Positions 52,493 through 63,602 of a stretch of 64,000 nucleotides of DNA are shown one piece after another. A program made the position numbers and the translations under genes. Each line of letters starts with the position of its first letter. The first letter of the stretch is position 1. Below the pieces are notes generated by a model that was not told the DNA's origin, did no database searches, and saw only the letters and a program-made list of their open reading frames with translations. Source of the stretch: Phycisphaeraceae bacterium (lineage in GTDB: Bacteria > Planctomycetota > Phycisphaerae > Phycisphaerales > Phycisphaeraceae); NCBI GenBank assembly GCA_020849625.1, contig JADLFV010000128.1, positions 1 through 64,000 of the forward strand. Reading direction: 5' to 3'.

Positions 52493-54394
52493 ATGTTGAT
52501 GAAGTCCACCAACGACCGTACCGACTATCCAATTCGGCCGATCCCGTTCAATCGCGTCAGCATCGACAGCGGGTTCTGGTCGCCGCGCATCGAGACCAAT
52601 CGGACGGTGACGATTCCGTATGACTTCGCCAAGTGTCAGGAGACGGGGCGGCTGGCCAACTTCGCGCGGGCGGGCGGGTTCGAAGATGGGCCGCACGAGG
52701 GGCATCGCTTCAACGACTCGGATGTGTTCAAGGTGATCGAGGGCGCAGCGTATTCACTGGCGTTGCACCCGGATGCGGAGCTGGATGCGTTTCTCGATGA
52801 CCTGATCGCCAAGATCGCTGCAGCGCAGGAGCCGGACGGTTACCTGTTCACGGCCCGCACGCTGGGCTCGGATGACAAAACCATCGGCGAACATCGCTGG
52901 AGCAACCTTCGCCTCAGCCACGAACTGTACAACGTCGGCCATCTCTACGAGGCGGCTGTGGCCCATTACGAAGCGACCGGCAAGCGCACGCTGCTGGACG
53001 TGGCGCTGCGCAATGCCGACCTTGTGTGCGAAACCTTCGGGCCCAGGCCGGGACAGTTGGTCGATGTGCCCGGGCATCAGGAGATCGAGATCGGGCTGGT
53101 CAAGCTTTACCGCACCACCGGCAAGGATAAATACCTGGACCTGGCGAAATTCTTCCTCGACATGCGCGGCCGCAGCGATCTGCGCACCACCTATGGCGAC
53201 TACTGCCAGGACCACGAGCCGATCAAGCAGCAGTCGCAGGCGGTGGGCCATGCCGTGCGGGCGGCCTACATGTACGCGGGCATCGCCGAAGTCGCAGCAC
53301 TCACGGGCGACGGCGAATATCTCGCAGCCATCGATCGCATCTGGCAGGATGAAGTTACCTGCAAGCTTTACATCACCGGCGGCATCGGGGCCCGGCACAA
53401 GGGTGAAGCGTTCGGCGATGCCTACGAACTGCCCAACGACACCGCCTACAACGAAACCTGTGCCGCCATCGCCAACGTGCTTTTCAACCAGCGCATGTTC
53501 CTGCTGCACGGCGATGCCAAATACATCGACGTGGTCGAGCGCATGATCTACAACGGCTTGCTCAGCGGCGTCGCGCTGTCGGGCGATCGGTTCTTCTATC
53601 CCAATCCGCTGTCGTGGGACGGCGAATATGCGTTCAACATCGGTGAAGTTGGCCGCAGCCCGTGGTTCAAATGTTCCTGCTGCCCGGTCAACGTCGTGCG
53701 CTTCCTGCCTTCGCTGGGCGGATACATCTATGCCGTCCGCGATCAGCAGGTGTACGTCAATCAGTTCATCGGCGGCAGCGGGCAGATCGAATTGCCCGTT
53801 GGTCCCGTTACGCTCACGCAGCGCAGCGATTATCCGTGGGACGGGCGAATCAATCTGACGGTGCAGGCGCAAACGCCCCGCCGCTTTGCCCTGCACGTGC
53901 GCATCCCCGGCTGGGTGAACGGTCAACCGGTGCCCAGCGATCTTTATCACTACGTCGATCCGACGCCGGCTGCGTGGACGTTGAACGTCAACGGCCAGAC
54001 GATCAAGCCGACGCTCGATAATGGTTACGCGGTGATCGAACGGCAGTGGCACGACGGCGACACGGTGCAGTTGAACCTGGCCATGCCGATCCGGCAGGTG
54101 CAGGCCGATGAACGGGTGCAAGCGAATCGCGGGCGGGTGGCGCTGGAGCGTGGGCCGGTGGTTTACTGCGTGGAGGCGACGGACATGCCGGGGATCGATC
54201 TGGATGAGTTGCGTGTGGCGGATGATGCGGCGCTGTCAGCCGAGCATCGCGCCGATCTGCTGGGTGGTGTGACGGTGCTGACCGGCCAGGCGGGATTGCA
54301 AAACGGCAGCGAAACGAACATCATCGCGGTGCCGTATTACGCCTGGGCCAACCGCGCGTTGGGTCCGATGCAGGTGTGGCAGAACCGCAGGTAA
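52493..54394 (+). CDS. GH127 (DUF1680) glycoside hydrolase, beta-L-arabinofuranosidase-like
   Basis: A 633-residue alpha/alpha-barrel enzyme. FWSPRIETNRTVTIPYDFAKCQETGRLANFARAGG, NDSDVFKVIEGAAYSLALHPDAELDAFLDDLIAKIAAAQEPDGYL, ITGGIGARHKGEAFGDAYELPNDTAYNETCAAIANVLFNQRMF (Glu of TAYNETC) and WFKCSCCPVNVVRFLPSLGGYIYA (zinc-bound Cys, including the proposed nucleophile) are family signatures. No signal peptide, so cytoplasmic. Start ATG 52493 (52499 also possible). It immediately follows metG, but a functional link is unlikely. Confidence 0.9.
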   Translation: MLMKSTNDRTDYPIRPIPFNRVSIDSGFWSPRIETNRTVTIPYDFAKCQETGRLANFARAGGFEDGPHEGHRFNDSDVFKVIEGAAYSLALHPDAELDAFLDDLIAKIAAAQEPDGYLFTARTLGSDDKTIGEHRWSNLRLSHELYNVGHLYEAAVAHYEATGKRTLLDVALRNADLVCETFGPRPGQLVDVPGHQEIEIGLVKLYRTTGKDKYLDLAKFFLDMRGRSDLRTTYGDYCQDHEPIKQQSQAVGHAVRAAYMYAGIAEVAALTGDGEYLAAIDRIWQDEVTCKLYITGGIGARHKGEAFGDAYELPNDTAYNETCAAIANVLFNQRMFLLHGDAKYIDVVERMIYNGLLSGVALSGDRFFYPNPLSWDGEYAFNIGEVGRSPWFKCSCCPVNVVRFLPSLGGYIYAVRDQQVYVNQFIGGSGQIELPVGPVTLTQRSDYPWDGRINLTVQAQTPRRFALHVRIPGWVNGQPVPSDLYHYVDPTPAAWTLNVNGQTIKPTLDNGYAVIERQWHDGDTVQLNLAMPIRQVQADERVQANRGRVALERGPVVYCVEATDMPGIDLDELRVADDAALSAEHRADLLGGVTVLTGQAGLQNGSETNIIAVPYYAWANRALGPMQVWQNRR

Positions 54395-54443
54395 CGCGGC
54401 GGTGCCGCGTCGCTTCATGGCGAGCACCGGTTTCCATTACGGA

Positions 54444-55685
54444 TTACACCAGCAGCGCGGCCGGGCTTTCCAGCAGGCTCTTGAGCGTGGTCAGATACTC
54501 GGCAGCCGTGGCGCCGTCGAGCACGCGGTGATCGCAGCCGAGCGTGGCGATCATGCGTCGGCCGACGGCGAGCTGGCCGTCGCGCACCACCGGCTGTTCG
54601 ATGGCGGCGCCCACCGCCAGGATCGCAGCCTGCGGCGGATTGATGATGGCGGTGAACTGGGTGACGCCGAACATGCCCAGATTGCTGATGGTGATGGTGC
54701 CGCCGGACATTTCCTCCTGAGACAGGCCGGCCTCGCGGGCCTTGGCGGCGATGGTTTTGGTCTCTTCGGAGATCTGGCGCAGGCCTTTGTTCTGCACGTC
54801 GCGCAACACGGGCACGATCAGGCCTCCGCCGCGGGCAGCGGGCAGCGCCACCGCGATGCCGACGTTGACCGAGCCGTGCTGCTGGATCACGTCGCCGGCC
54901 CATGAGCTGTTGACGATCGGATGCTGCACGCAGGCCACCGCCACGGCCCGGGTGACAAAGTCGCTGACCGAGAGCTTGACCTGCTGATTGGCCAGTTGCT
55001 CGTTGAGTGTCTGACGCAGGTCGAGCAGGCTGTCCATATCGATGGGCATGGCGACGGTGAACTGCGGAATTGTGGTGACCGATTCGACCAGGCGGCGGGC
55101 GATGGTCTTACGCATGTTGGAAAGGGCAATGGTTTTGCCTTCCAGCGTTGCGGGGGCGGGAGCGGACGGTTTCGAGTTTCGAGTTTCGAGTTTCGAGTTT
55201 TTCTCTTGCAGGACGTCGCGTTTGATGATGCGGCCGCCGGGGCCGGTGCCCTGGATGGTGCTCAGGTCGATGCCCTTTTCATCGGCGATGGCGCGGGCGA
55301 CGGGGCTGACCAGCAGGCGGGCGCCGTCGGAAGAGGGTGCGGAGGCAGAAGCGGCGCGTTTGGCGGGGGCATCCGAGGCTTCGCTGCGCTCAGCCTGCGG
55401 CTTGGCGGTAGTTTCGGAGGTGGAAGCGGCGGGTTGGGCATCTGCGCCATTGCCGTTGAGCACGAGGATGACCTGGCCCACGGGCACGGTCTGGCCCTCT
55501 TCGACGTTGATGGCGGTCACGGTGCCGTCGTCGAAGGCCTGCAGCTCCATGGTGGCTTTATCGGTCTCGACGTCCGCCAGGTGATCGCCGGAGGCCACGG
55601 TGTCGCCGACCTTGACCCGCCATTTGACGAGTGTGCCCTCTTCCATGGTGTCGGACAGGCGGGGCATTTCGATGGAAATGGACAT
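54444..55685 (-). CDS. pdhC: Pyruvate dehydrogenase E2, dihydrolipoyl acetyltransferase
   Basis: A 413-residue E2 core. One lipoyl domain (1-78) with Lys43 in VETDKATMELQAF; an Ala/Ser/Glu linker; an E3/E1-binding domain at about 128-165 (LVSPVARAIADEKGIDLSTIQGTGPGGRIIKRDVL); and the catalytic domain with IPQFTVAMPID, GGTITISNLGMFGVTQFTAIINPPQAAILAVG and catalytic His386/Asp390 in CDHRVLDG. KNSKLETRNSKPSAPAP after the binding domain is encoded by a GTTTCGA heptamer array. E1 is not in the window. E3 is probably lpdA. Start 55685, with AGGAG about 11 bases upstream; GTG at 55697 is the alternative. Confidence 0.92.
   Translation of the reverse strand: MSISIEMPRLSDTMEEGTLVKWRVKVGDTVASGDHLADVETDKATMELQAFDDGTVTAINVEEGQTVPVGQVILVLNGNGADAQPAASTSETTAKPQAERSEASDAPAKRAASASAPSSDGARLLVSPVARAIADEKGIDLSTIQGTGPGGRIIKRDVLQEKNSKLETRNSKPSAPAPATLEGKTIALSNMRKTIARRLVESVTTIPQFTVAMPIDMDSLLDLRQTLNEQLANQQVKLSVSDFVTRAVAVACVQHPIVNSSWAGDVIQQHGSVNVGIAVALPAARGGGLIVPVLRDVQNKGLRQISEETKTIAAKAREAGLSQEEMSGGTITISNLGMFGVTQFTAIINPPQAAILAVGAAIEQPVVRDGQLAVGRRMIATLGCDHRVLDGATAAEYLTTLKSLLESPAALLV
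55169..55199. repeat. GTTTCGA heptamer array inside pdhC
   Basis: Four exact GTTTCGA units (55169-55196) plus GTTT, translated on the minus strand as KLETRNSK in the linker between the peripheral-subunit-binding and catalytic domains. No complementary arm. Confidence 0.93.
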
Positions 55686-55753
55686 AGGCGGGGCCACTCC
55701 TGGGGTAACGATGATCTGCAGGTCTTATCGTAGCAGGCGGCGGTCGGAGGCGC

Positions 55754-55788
55754 AAAAAAAAGAGCCTCGGCAATTGTGGCCGAGGCTC
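55754..55788 (-). terminator. Intrinsic terminator after the first PEP-CTERM-like gene
   Basis: On the minus strand GAGCCTCGGCC, loop ACAATT, GCCGAGGCTC, followed by TTTTTTTT. Clear stem and U-tract 28 bases after the stop at 55816. Confidence 0.9.
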
Positions 55789-55815
55789 CAGTGGGGGGTT
55801 GATTGCGGATCAGGA

Positions 55816-56511
55816 TCAGTGCCGGCGACGGCGGCGGGCCGCGAGCAGGCCGATCAGGGCCAGGCCGGCCGCAGCGGAGGCGGGGGTGGGGATGGCCACG
55901 ACCGGATCGTCCTCGCCACCGGTGGGGTCCAGGGAGCCGAGGGTGGTCAGGTCGATGTTGGTGGTGCGACCTTCGTTGTCGATGTTGATCATGTGGGCGA
56001 CGATGCCGCCGGTGCCGGCCAGCAGGTCGAGCACGTCGTCGAGAACGGTGCCGCCGACCTTGGTAAAGCTGACGGTCAGCGATTCAAGGGCGCCGTTGAG
56101 GATGCCGTTGGCGATCTTGGTCGGATCATCGGTGCCGACGGCGCGATAGTAGGCGAAGCTGCCGGTCCAGCCGATGTCGCTGGCAAACGGCGGGTCGGAG
56201 ACGATGGTGGCGGGACGATAGTCAACGCCAGCCGACTCGGTCAGCGTACCGGCCCCGGCCAGGACGCTGGCGAAGCTGTGGTCGAAGTAGATCTTGGTGA
56301 TCGAGGAGGTGATGGTCGAGTCGTTGGTGAAGGTGAAGCTGTAGCCCGCACCGGTGTCGATCACGTTGACATTGACGTGGCTGGCGGTCAGGTCGGAGCC
56401 GTTGGCCTTGGTGTTGTTGTAGATGTTCAGGCCCACCGAAGCGGCGTGGGCAGCCGCGCCCATGGCGCCCAGCACGGTGACGGTCAGGATGGTTGCTTTG
56501 AAGCGCTTCAT
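55816..56511 (-). CDS. Exported PEP-CTERM-type protein, paralogue 1
   Basis: A 231-residue secreted protein: MKRFKATILTVTVLGAMGAAAHA signal peptide, a body of alternating beta-strands (ASVGLNIYNNTKANGSDLTASHVNVNVIDTGAGYSFTFTNDSTITSSITKIYFDHSFASVL), and C-terminal VAIPTPASAAAGLALIGLLAARRRRRH. The IPTPASAAAGLAL-helix-poly-Arg ending is the PEP-CTERM variant of Phycisphaerae, so exosortase-type processing is expected. A tandem homologue of equal length lies upstream. Start at 56511; the ATG at 56532 has no ribosome site. Function unknown, possibly extracellular matrix or cell-surface. Confidence 0.82.
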   Translation of the reverse strand: MKRFKATILTVTVLGAMGAAAHAASVGLNIYNNTKANGSDLTASHVNVNVIDTGAGYSFTFTNDSTITSSITKIYFDHSFASVLAGAGTLTESAGVDYRPATIVSDPPFASDIGWTGSFAYYRAVGTDDPTKIANGILNGALESLTVSFTKVGGTVLDDVLDLLAGTGGIVAHMINIDNEGRTTNIDLTTLGSLDPTGGEDDPVVAIPTPASAAAGLALIGLLAARRRRRH

Positions 56512-56821
56512 TCGGTTGCCGCCTTTCTTCATCAGTCACTTACGGACGGTTGGGGTGCATGCTGACTCGCGCCCCGAAACATGGCTGCATCAAGCAAGCC
56601 CCCAGCCGGGGGGAAGTCAAGCGATTGGCGACAAGATGGCGTGATCGGCGTTGGGGTGATGAGGCGGGCACGTTCCGTCACGATCAGTCAAACGGGGCAA
56701 AGGGTGAGGATGATGAGGCTGAGTCAGCGCAATAAAAGAGCCTCGACTTGGGGAAAGCCGAGGCTGCTGGGGTCAGCATACTCACTGGGGGAAGCGAGTA
56801 TGCGGGGCTGGTGAGATTATA
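56512..56821. other. Gap between the two PEP-CTERM paralogues
   Basis: Contains the terminator of the upstream paralogue (56731-56765) and presumably the promoter of paralogue 1. No other element or gene recognised; the small open frames are not conserved in character. Confidence 0.5.
56731..56765 (-). terminator. Intrinsic terminator after the second PEP-CTERM-like gene
   Basis: On the minus strand AGCCTCGGCTTTCCCCAAGTCGAGGCT followed by CTTTTATT. The stem AGCCTCG/CGAGGCT is nearly the same as the terminator of paralogue 1, so the duplication seems to have carried the terminator along. Confidence 0.85.
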
Positions 56822-57517
56822 TCAGGCCTTCTGGCGGCGTCGAGAAGCCAGGATGCTCATGAGGGCCAGGCCGGCCGCAGCGGAAGCGGGGGTCGGGATC
56901 ACGGGGGTGCCCGTGTCATCGCCGCCACCGGGGCCCTGCGTGCCCGCGTAGGTGCTCAGGTTGACGTTGGTCTCCAGGCCGTTACCTTCGAGGTTGGCCA
57001 GGTGGGCCACGATGCCGCCGGTGCTGGTCAGCAGGTCGAGCACGTCCTGCAGGCTGCCGCCGACCTTGGCGAACTTGACCACGAGCATTTCCGAGCCGCC
57101 ATTGTCGATGCCGTTGGCGATCTTCTCAGCGTCGGTGATGCCGGCGGAGCGGCCTAGGAGCATCGTGCTTGTCCAGCCGATGTTGCCGCTGAAAGGCGGA
57201 TTGACGAGGCCGGCAGCTTCGCCGTAGCTCACGCCGGCGGTGCTGTTGGTGCTGGTCACAGCCCCCAGCACGCTGGACAGGCTGTTGTCGAAGTACAGCT
57301 TGGTGATCGAAGACAGGATCGAGGAATCATTGGTGAAGGTGAATTTGTATTCACTTCCCACATCCCAGACCTTGACGTTGACCGCGGTCGCGGCGGTGTT
57401 GGTTCCGCCGGCCTTGGCCGTGTTGTAGAGGTTCATCCCGACTGTCGCCGCGTTGGCGATTCCAGCCGAGAAGGCGAAGGCCGCTGACAGAGCCAGAGTT
57501 TTGACTGTCCGTTTCAT
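56822..57517 (-). CDS. Exported PEP-CTERM-type protein, paralogue 2
   Basis: A 231-residue homologue of the downstream gene: MKRTVKTLALSAAFAFSAGIANA signal peptide, ATVGMNLYNTAKAGGTNTAATAVNVKVWDVGSEYKFTFTNDSSILSSITKLYFDNSLSSVL aligning throughout, and VIPTPASAAAGLALMSILASRRRQKA at the end. Ribosome site AAGG eight bases before ATG 57517. The shared GGIVAHLANLEGNGLETNVNLS / GGIVAHMINIDNEGRTTNIDLT block suggests a common fold. Separate terminators imply separately transcribed units. Confidence 0.82.
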   Translation of the reverse strand: MKRTVKTLALSAAFAFSAGIANAATVGMNLYNTAKAGGTNTAATAVNVKVWDVGSEYKFTFTNDSSILSSITKLYFDNSLSSVLGAVTSTNSTAGVSYGEAAGLVNPPFSGNIGWTSTMLLGRSAGITDAEKIANGIDNGGSEMLVVKFAKVGGSLQDVLDLLTSTGGIVAHLANLEGNGLETNVNLSTYAGTQGPGGGDDTGTPVIPTPASAAAGLALMSILASRRRQKA

Positions 57518-58096
57518 GATGAACACCTTTCTCGAAACTAAAAATACCCTCACTGGTTTGTAACCGATAACCGATATCTGAACACGGATCGCAACCGATC
57601 CACTGCACGTCCGCTATTCAGCCCGACGTCCGGGCTGGTGTCAAATCTTTTCTGCCACACCTGGGGGATTTCCCCAATACGATTTGACCCACCACACGTT
57701 CAATTGGCGAGCATAGTTTAGTCTAAAGATTCCATAAATGCAAGATAATCGGACCTAAAAAGTGGATTTTCGCCGACCTGCAACTGCTGGCTGGAGCGTA
57801 ACCTGTGGTGTTTCTGCAACGTCCGGTAATCCCGGCCACGGCGCTGAACGGCGCTCCCCTTTCACCCCGCTCATAGACGGGCTATCTCCAAGCCCGGCTG
57901 GAAAATCTTCTGAAATTTTTTTTCTCGTCCATTTTTTTCTGTGGGTATTTGATCCCACAGCCAATGACCGGGTCCATGGGGGATCATTTCACCCATAAAA
58001 CAGTCCGGCCGCTAAGCTGATGTCTCTGCATTCGGCCAGGTTGGCCGGGTGTGTGGATCGTACTTGCTTGCCCAAACCTCCAGCAGGAACACGGTT
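57518..58096. other. Long divergent intergenic region (PEP-CTERM / sialate esterase)
   Basis: 579 bases without a gene. It holds two AACCGAT units (57565-57580 region), CAGCCCG/CGGGCTG (57618-57638), a mixed GC/AT-rich stretch and a hairpin CTGTGGG...CCCACAG at 57939-57960 after T-rich runs. Promoters for both divergent genes must lie here. Its size and local palindromes would suit a leader RNA, but no riboswitch consensus was recognised. Confidence 0.45.
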
Positions 58097-59719
58097 ATGA
58101 CGCGCAAATGCTCTTGGGTACTGATGGGGATGTTGCTGTTGACAGGAACCTGGGGCTTCGCCCAAGCCGCGACGCCCGCGCAAGTGCCCGCAGAGGAAGC
58201 GGGAACCGAAAAGTTATCGGACGCTCCGGCTCTGCTGATGTCAGGCCTGTTTAGTGACGGAGCTGTGCTCGCGGCCGACCATCCGCTGGCGATCTGGGGT
58301 CTGTCCAGCAAGGGCGCCACCGTGCGGGTGATGCTGGACTCTGACAGCGCTTCGACCCAAGTGGCTGACGACGGACGTTGGCGCGTCGTGCTGCCGCCTC
58401 ACCCCGCCAGCGAGCCTGGCCAGTCGCACGAACTGCGCGTCGAAGCCCAGCGCGGCCAGCAGACGATCACCGAAACGCGACAGAACCTAGTGTTCGGCGA
58501 TCTGTGGCTGTGTGCCGGGCAATCGAACATGGAGCGCCCGATCAGCGACACCGATGGCGCAGATCAAACTGCCATCCACGCGGATGATCCGCTGCTGCGT
58601 GTGCTGGTGGTGCCCGAGCGCGGCCTCAATCACCCCGCTCGACATCTCGACAGCCAGTGGATCATCGTGGATGCCGCCCACGTGCGCGATCTGCCGGCCA
58701 TACCGATCTACTTCGGACTGGGATTGCGACAACACGTCACGAGCCCCATCGGCCTGATCGTGTCCACCGCCTCCGGCAGCCGCTGCGAAGCGTGGATCGA
58801 AGCCACTCAACTTCGCCGACAGCCGCAGTTCACCGAGCTGTTCACCGACGCGACCGCGTTCATCCAATCCGTGCGCCAACGCAAGGCTGAAAAGCCCTCC
58901 ACCAGCGAACCGGCTGAACAGGTCGAGCAGGCTGATATTCAGGACCCCAATGCAGAACTGGCCGATGAGGGCATCACCACCGTCCGCCTTTATCGCAAGC
59001 GCGCGCCGGGCGTGCTGTACAACGGCATGATCGATCCGTTGCGCGGACTTCATCTGCGCGGCATCGCCTGGTATCAGGGCGAATCCAACACCCGCCGCCC
59101 CGAGCAGTACAGCCTGCTGCTGACGGAACTGCTGAACAACTGGCGGCGAACGTTCGACAACAACGCGCTGCCGATTGCCGTGGTGCAGTTGCCCAAGTTC
59201 GATGCCGGCCAGGAGGAAGGCATCGACATGTGGGCCCAACTGCGCGAAGCTCAGCGCACCACCTGTCTGGCGGCCGAGGGTGTCGGATTGATCGTGACCC
59301 TCGACCTGGGCGACGGCACGCAGCGCCATCCCTCGCTCAAGCAGCCGGTCGGTCAACGCCTGGCCGATTGGGCCCTGTCACAGGTGTACGGCCAACCCGC
59401 CGCTTATCCCGGCCCGCAACCAATCGAGGCCCGCCGTGACGGCGTGCTGGTGCGCGTGCGCTTCGAGGTCAATCAGTCAACGCTGACCACCCGCGACAGC
59501 CAGGGGCCGCGCATGTTCGAGTTGCTCGACGCCCAGGGCGCGGTGTCGCCCGTGGAAGCGACCATCGACGGGCCGGCGGTGCTGCTGAACGTACCGCCCG
59601 ATTTCCAGCCCACGGCCGTGCGCTACGCATGGTCCAACAATCCAACTCAAGCCAACCTGTGCGACACCCGCGGCCTGCCCAGCACACCCTTTCAACTGCC
59701 GGTGCAGGATCAACACTGA
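58097..59719 (+). CDS. Sialate O-acetylesterase-like SGNH hydrolase
   Basis: A 540-residue exported esterase. Signal peptide MTRKCSWVLMGMLLLTGTWGFAQAA. A beta-sandwich begins LMSGLFSDGAVLAADHPLAIWGLSSKGATVRVML; the SGNH core has FGDLWLCAGQSNMERPISDTD (nucleophile Ser in GQSNME), GLIVSTASGSRCEAWI, and GIAWYQGESNTRRPEQYSLLLTELLNNWR. Related enzymes remove acetyl groups from sialic acid or other glycans. Length normal. A Glu-rich linker (about 270-300) splits the core as is common. Start ATG 58097 with AGGA eight bases upstream. Confidence 0.85.
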   Translation: MTRKCSWVLMGMLLLTGTWGFAQAATPAQVPAEEAGTEKLSDAPALLMSGLFSDGAVLAADHPLAIWGLSSKGATVRVMLDSDSASTQVADDGRWRVVLPPHPASEPGQSHELRVEAQRGQQTITETRQNLVFGDLWLCAGQSNMERPISDTDGADQTAIHADDPLLRVLVVPERGLNHPARHLDSQWIIVDAAHVRDLPAIPIYFGLGLRQHVTSPIGLIVSTASGSRCEAWIEATQLRRQPQFTELFTDATAFIQSVRQRKAEKPSTSEPAEQVEQADIQDPNAELADEGITTVRLYRKRAPGVLYNGMIDPLRGLHLRGIAWYQGESNTRRPEQYSLLLTELLNNWRRTFDNNALPIAVVQLPKFDAGQEEGIDMWAQLREAQRTTCLAAEGVGLIVTLDLGDGTQRHPSLKQPVGQRLADWALSQVYGQPAAYPGPQPIEARRDGVLVRVRFEVNQSTLTTRDSQGPRMFELLDAQGAVSPVEATIDGPAVLLNVPPDFQPTAVRYAWSNNPTQANLCDTRGLPSTPFQLPVQDQH

Positions 59720-59754
59720 AGGCCCATCAGCTGGCAGAGTGCTGCCGGGCTAAG

Positions 59755-60942
59755 ATGCTCCTGATGATCACACCCTATCGCCAATGGGGAATTGATCTCG
59801 ATCCGCAGTCGGTGCGGCAGATGGAGATCGCCTGCGCGCTGCCGGTGACCGTGCGCGGGGCGCTGATGCCTGATGCCCATGTGGGCTACGGCTTGCCCAT
59901 CGGCGGGGTGCTGGCGACGCAGAATGCGGTGATTCCCTATGCCGTGGGCGTGGACATCGCCTGCCGGGTGAAACTGAGCGTGTTCGACATTCCGGTTGAG
60001 AAGCTGGCGAGCAAACAAGATTTATTCCGGGGGGCGATTGAAAGAGAAACACGCTTCGGCATCGGGGCGCAATTCACCAAACAGCAGCGCGAACACGCCG
60101 TGATGGATCACGACTGGTCCGTCTCGCCCATCACCAGGCGGAACAAAGACAAAGCCCACGCCCAACTGGGTAGCTCCGGCTCCGGCACCCACTTCGTCGA
60201 ATTCGGCATCCTGACCCCCGGAAGTGTGGGAAGTGTTGTGTTGGGATTGGAGCCAGACAAGACGTATCTCGCCCTGCTCTCGCATTCCGGCAGTCGCGGC
60301 ACCGGCGCGCAGGTGTGCGATCACTACTCCAAACTCGCCATGAGCAAACATCCCGAACTGTCCAACGAAGCGCGGCACCTGGCGTGGCTGGATATGGACG
60401 GCGCCGAAGGACAGGAATACTGGGCGGCCATGAACCTGATGGGCGAATACGCCAGCGCCAATCACGCCTGCATTCACGAGGCCATCGCCCGCCATCTTGG
60501 GGCGACGGTGCTGGTGAGCGTGGAGAACCATCACAACTTCGCCTGGCGCGAACGACATGCCGGCCGCGATGTCATCGTGCATCGCAAAGGTGCGACACCG
60601 GCCGATGCTGGCGCGCTGGGTGTGATCCCCGGCTCAATGGCGTCGCCGTGCTACGTGGTGCGCGGCAGGGGCGATGAAGGTTCGCTGCGCTCGGCGGCGC
60701 ACGGGGCCGGACGCGTGATGTCGCGCCGCCAGGCCAAGCGCACTTTTCGTTGGCAGCAGGTGCAGCCGCTGCTTCAACAGCGCGGCGTGACGTTGCTCAG
60801 CGCGGGACTGGACGAGGTGCCGCAGGTTTACAAGGACATCGACGCAGTGATGGCCGCCCAGGGCGACCTGGTGGAAGCAATCGCCCGCTTCGATCCCAGG
60901 CTGGTCAAAATGGCCCCCGCCGGCGAACGCGCGGAAGACTGA
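59755..60942 (+). CDS. RtcB-family RNA ligase (RtcB2 type)
   Basis: A 395-residue RNA ligase homologue. MPDAHVGYGLPIGGVLATQNAVIPYAVGVDIACRVKLSVFD is the RtcB opening with metal-binding Asp/Cys; LGSSGSGTHFVEFG, LLSHSGSRGTG, ENHHNFAW and HRKGATPADAGALGVIPGSMASPCYVVRG carry metal and GTP sites; SAAHGAGRVMSR includes the guanylated His. The short length and this wording fit the RtcB2 subgroup, which joins 3'-phosphate and 5'-OH RNA ends in RNA repair. ILTPGSVGSVVLGLEPDK includes a CCCCCGGAAGTG insert site (60214-60225). ATG 59755; the ATG at 59764 also possible. No archease gene seen. Confidence 0.9.
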   Translation: MLLMITPYRQWGIDLDPQSVRQMEIACALPVTVRGALMPDAHVGYGLPIGGVLATQNAVIPYAVGVDIACRVKLSVFDIPVEKLASKQDLFRGAIERETRFGIGAQFTKQQREHAVMDHDWSVSPITRRNKDKAHAQLGSSGSGTHFVEFGILTPGSVGSVVLGLEPDKTYLALLSHSGSRGTGAQVCDHYSKLAMSKHPELSNEARHLAWLDMDGAEGQEYWAAMNLMGEYASANHACIHEAIARHLGATVLVSVENHHNFAWRERHAGRDVIVHRKGATPADAGALGVIPGSMASPCYVVRGRGDEGSLRSAAHGAGRVMSRRQAKRTFRWQQVQPLLQQRGVTLLSAGLDEVPQVYKDIDAVMAAQGDLVEAIARFDPRLVKMAPAGERAED

Positions 60943-61329
60943 CGCCCATCGGATACCTCTTGAAACAATCTACGGACCTCATGCGCATGTTGCGAACACA
61001 GTCTATGTATTAAGTTAATACTAATCCTGTTGCGTCCCGGCTCCAGGGGTTTGTGTATGAGATATGGGTGACGGTGAGGCGGGGCAGTGTGGTGGTCGCT
61101 GGCTTGTGAGGCTGGGACCGGGGTTGCAGCACGGCGGCGGGGCAAGGGGGCGAAACGGCTGAAATCGGCTGCAATCGGGGTCGCGCAGGATGGCAAAGTG
61201 AGACAGGATAGAGCGATTCTTGCAGAATGCGCCGGTAGCGGTAACCGCCTTGCCGGGGCGGGCGTGTCCCCTTATGCTTAACAGCTTCGGCGTTATCACC
61301 CCGCATACCCCAATCATGGAGTTTGATTC
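60943..61329. other. Leader region of acs
   Basis: No gene seen. AT-rich segment TCTATGTATTAAGTTAATACTAATCC (about 61000-61026) is the most promoter-like stretch; the rest is GC-rich with TGCCTTGCCGG/CGGCGGGG runs. No riboswitch recognised. Confidence 0.4.
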
Positions 61330-63312
<1,983 letters not shown>

Positions 63313-63360
63313 TCGCGGCGGAGGCCGGTTCACCGGCCGTGGTTTGATTCTTCTGAACGA

Positions 63361-63394
63361 AAAAGGACACCCCCGCACCGATACGGGGGTGTCC
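63361..63394. terminator. Hairpin with T-tract on the minus strand after acs
   Basis: GGACACCCCCG (63365-63375), loop CACCGATA, CGGGGGTGTCC (63384-63394); AAAAA precedes on the plus strand. An 11-bp GC stem followed by U's on the minus strand suggests termination of leftward transcription; it may also terminate acs. Confidence 0.8.
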
Positions 63395-63602
63395 TGCATG
63401 AATGGGTGGTGTGGCTCACGCGCCACGGGATCGAAAACAAGTTTTCAGCACCGTCTGGTGCCGCGGGTAGAGTTGCAACTGCCGTGCCAATCCATGATGT
63501 GGCGTTTGCAGCCGATCCGCGGGCTTTTATCTGCCCGGCGATTGCTCATTGGGTGCGCGCAAGACATGCACCAGCCATCGTCATGCACAAAAAAAAGGCG
63601 AC

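Noticed and set aside
57761-57960. Riboswitch upstream of the sialate esterase or PEP-CTERM genes
   Set aside because: Some hairpins are present, but no match to cyclic-di-GMP, cobalamin or other consensus could be made by eye.
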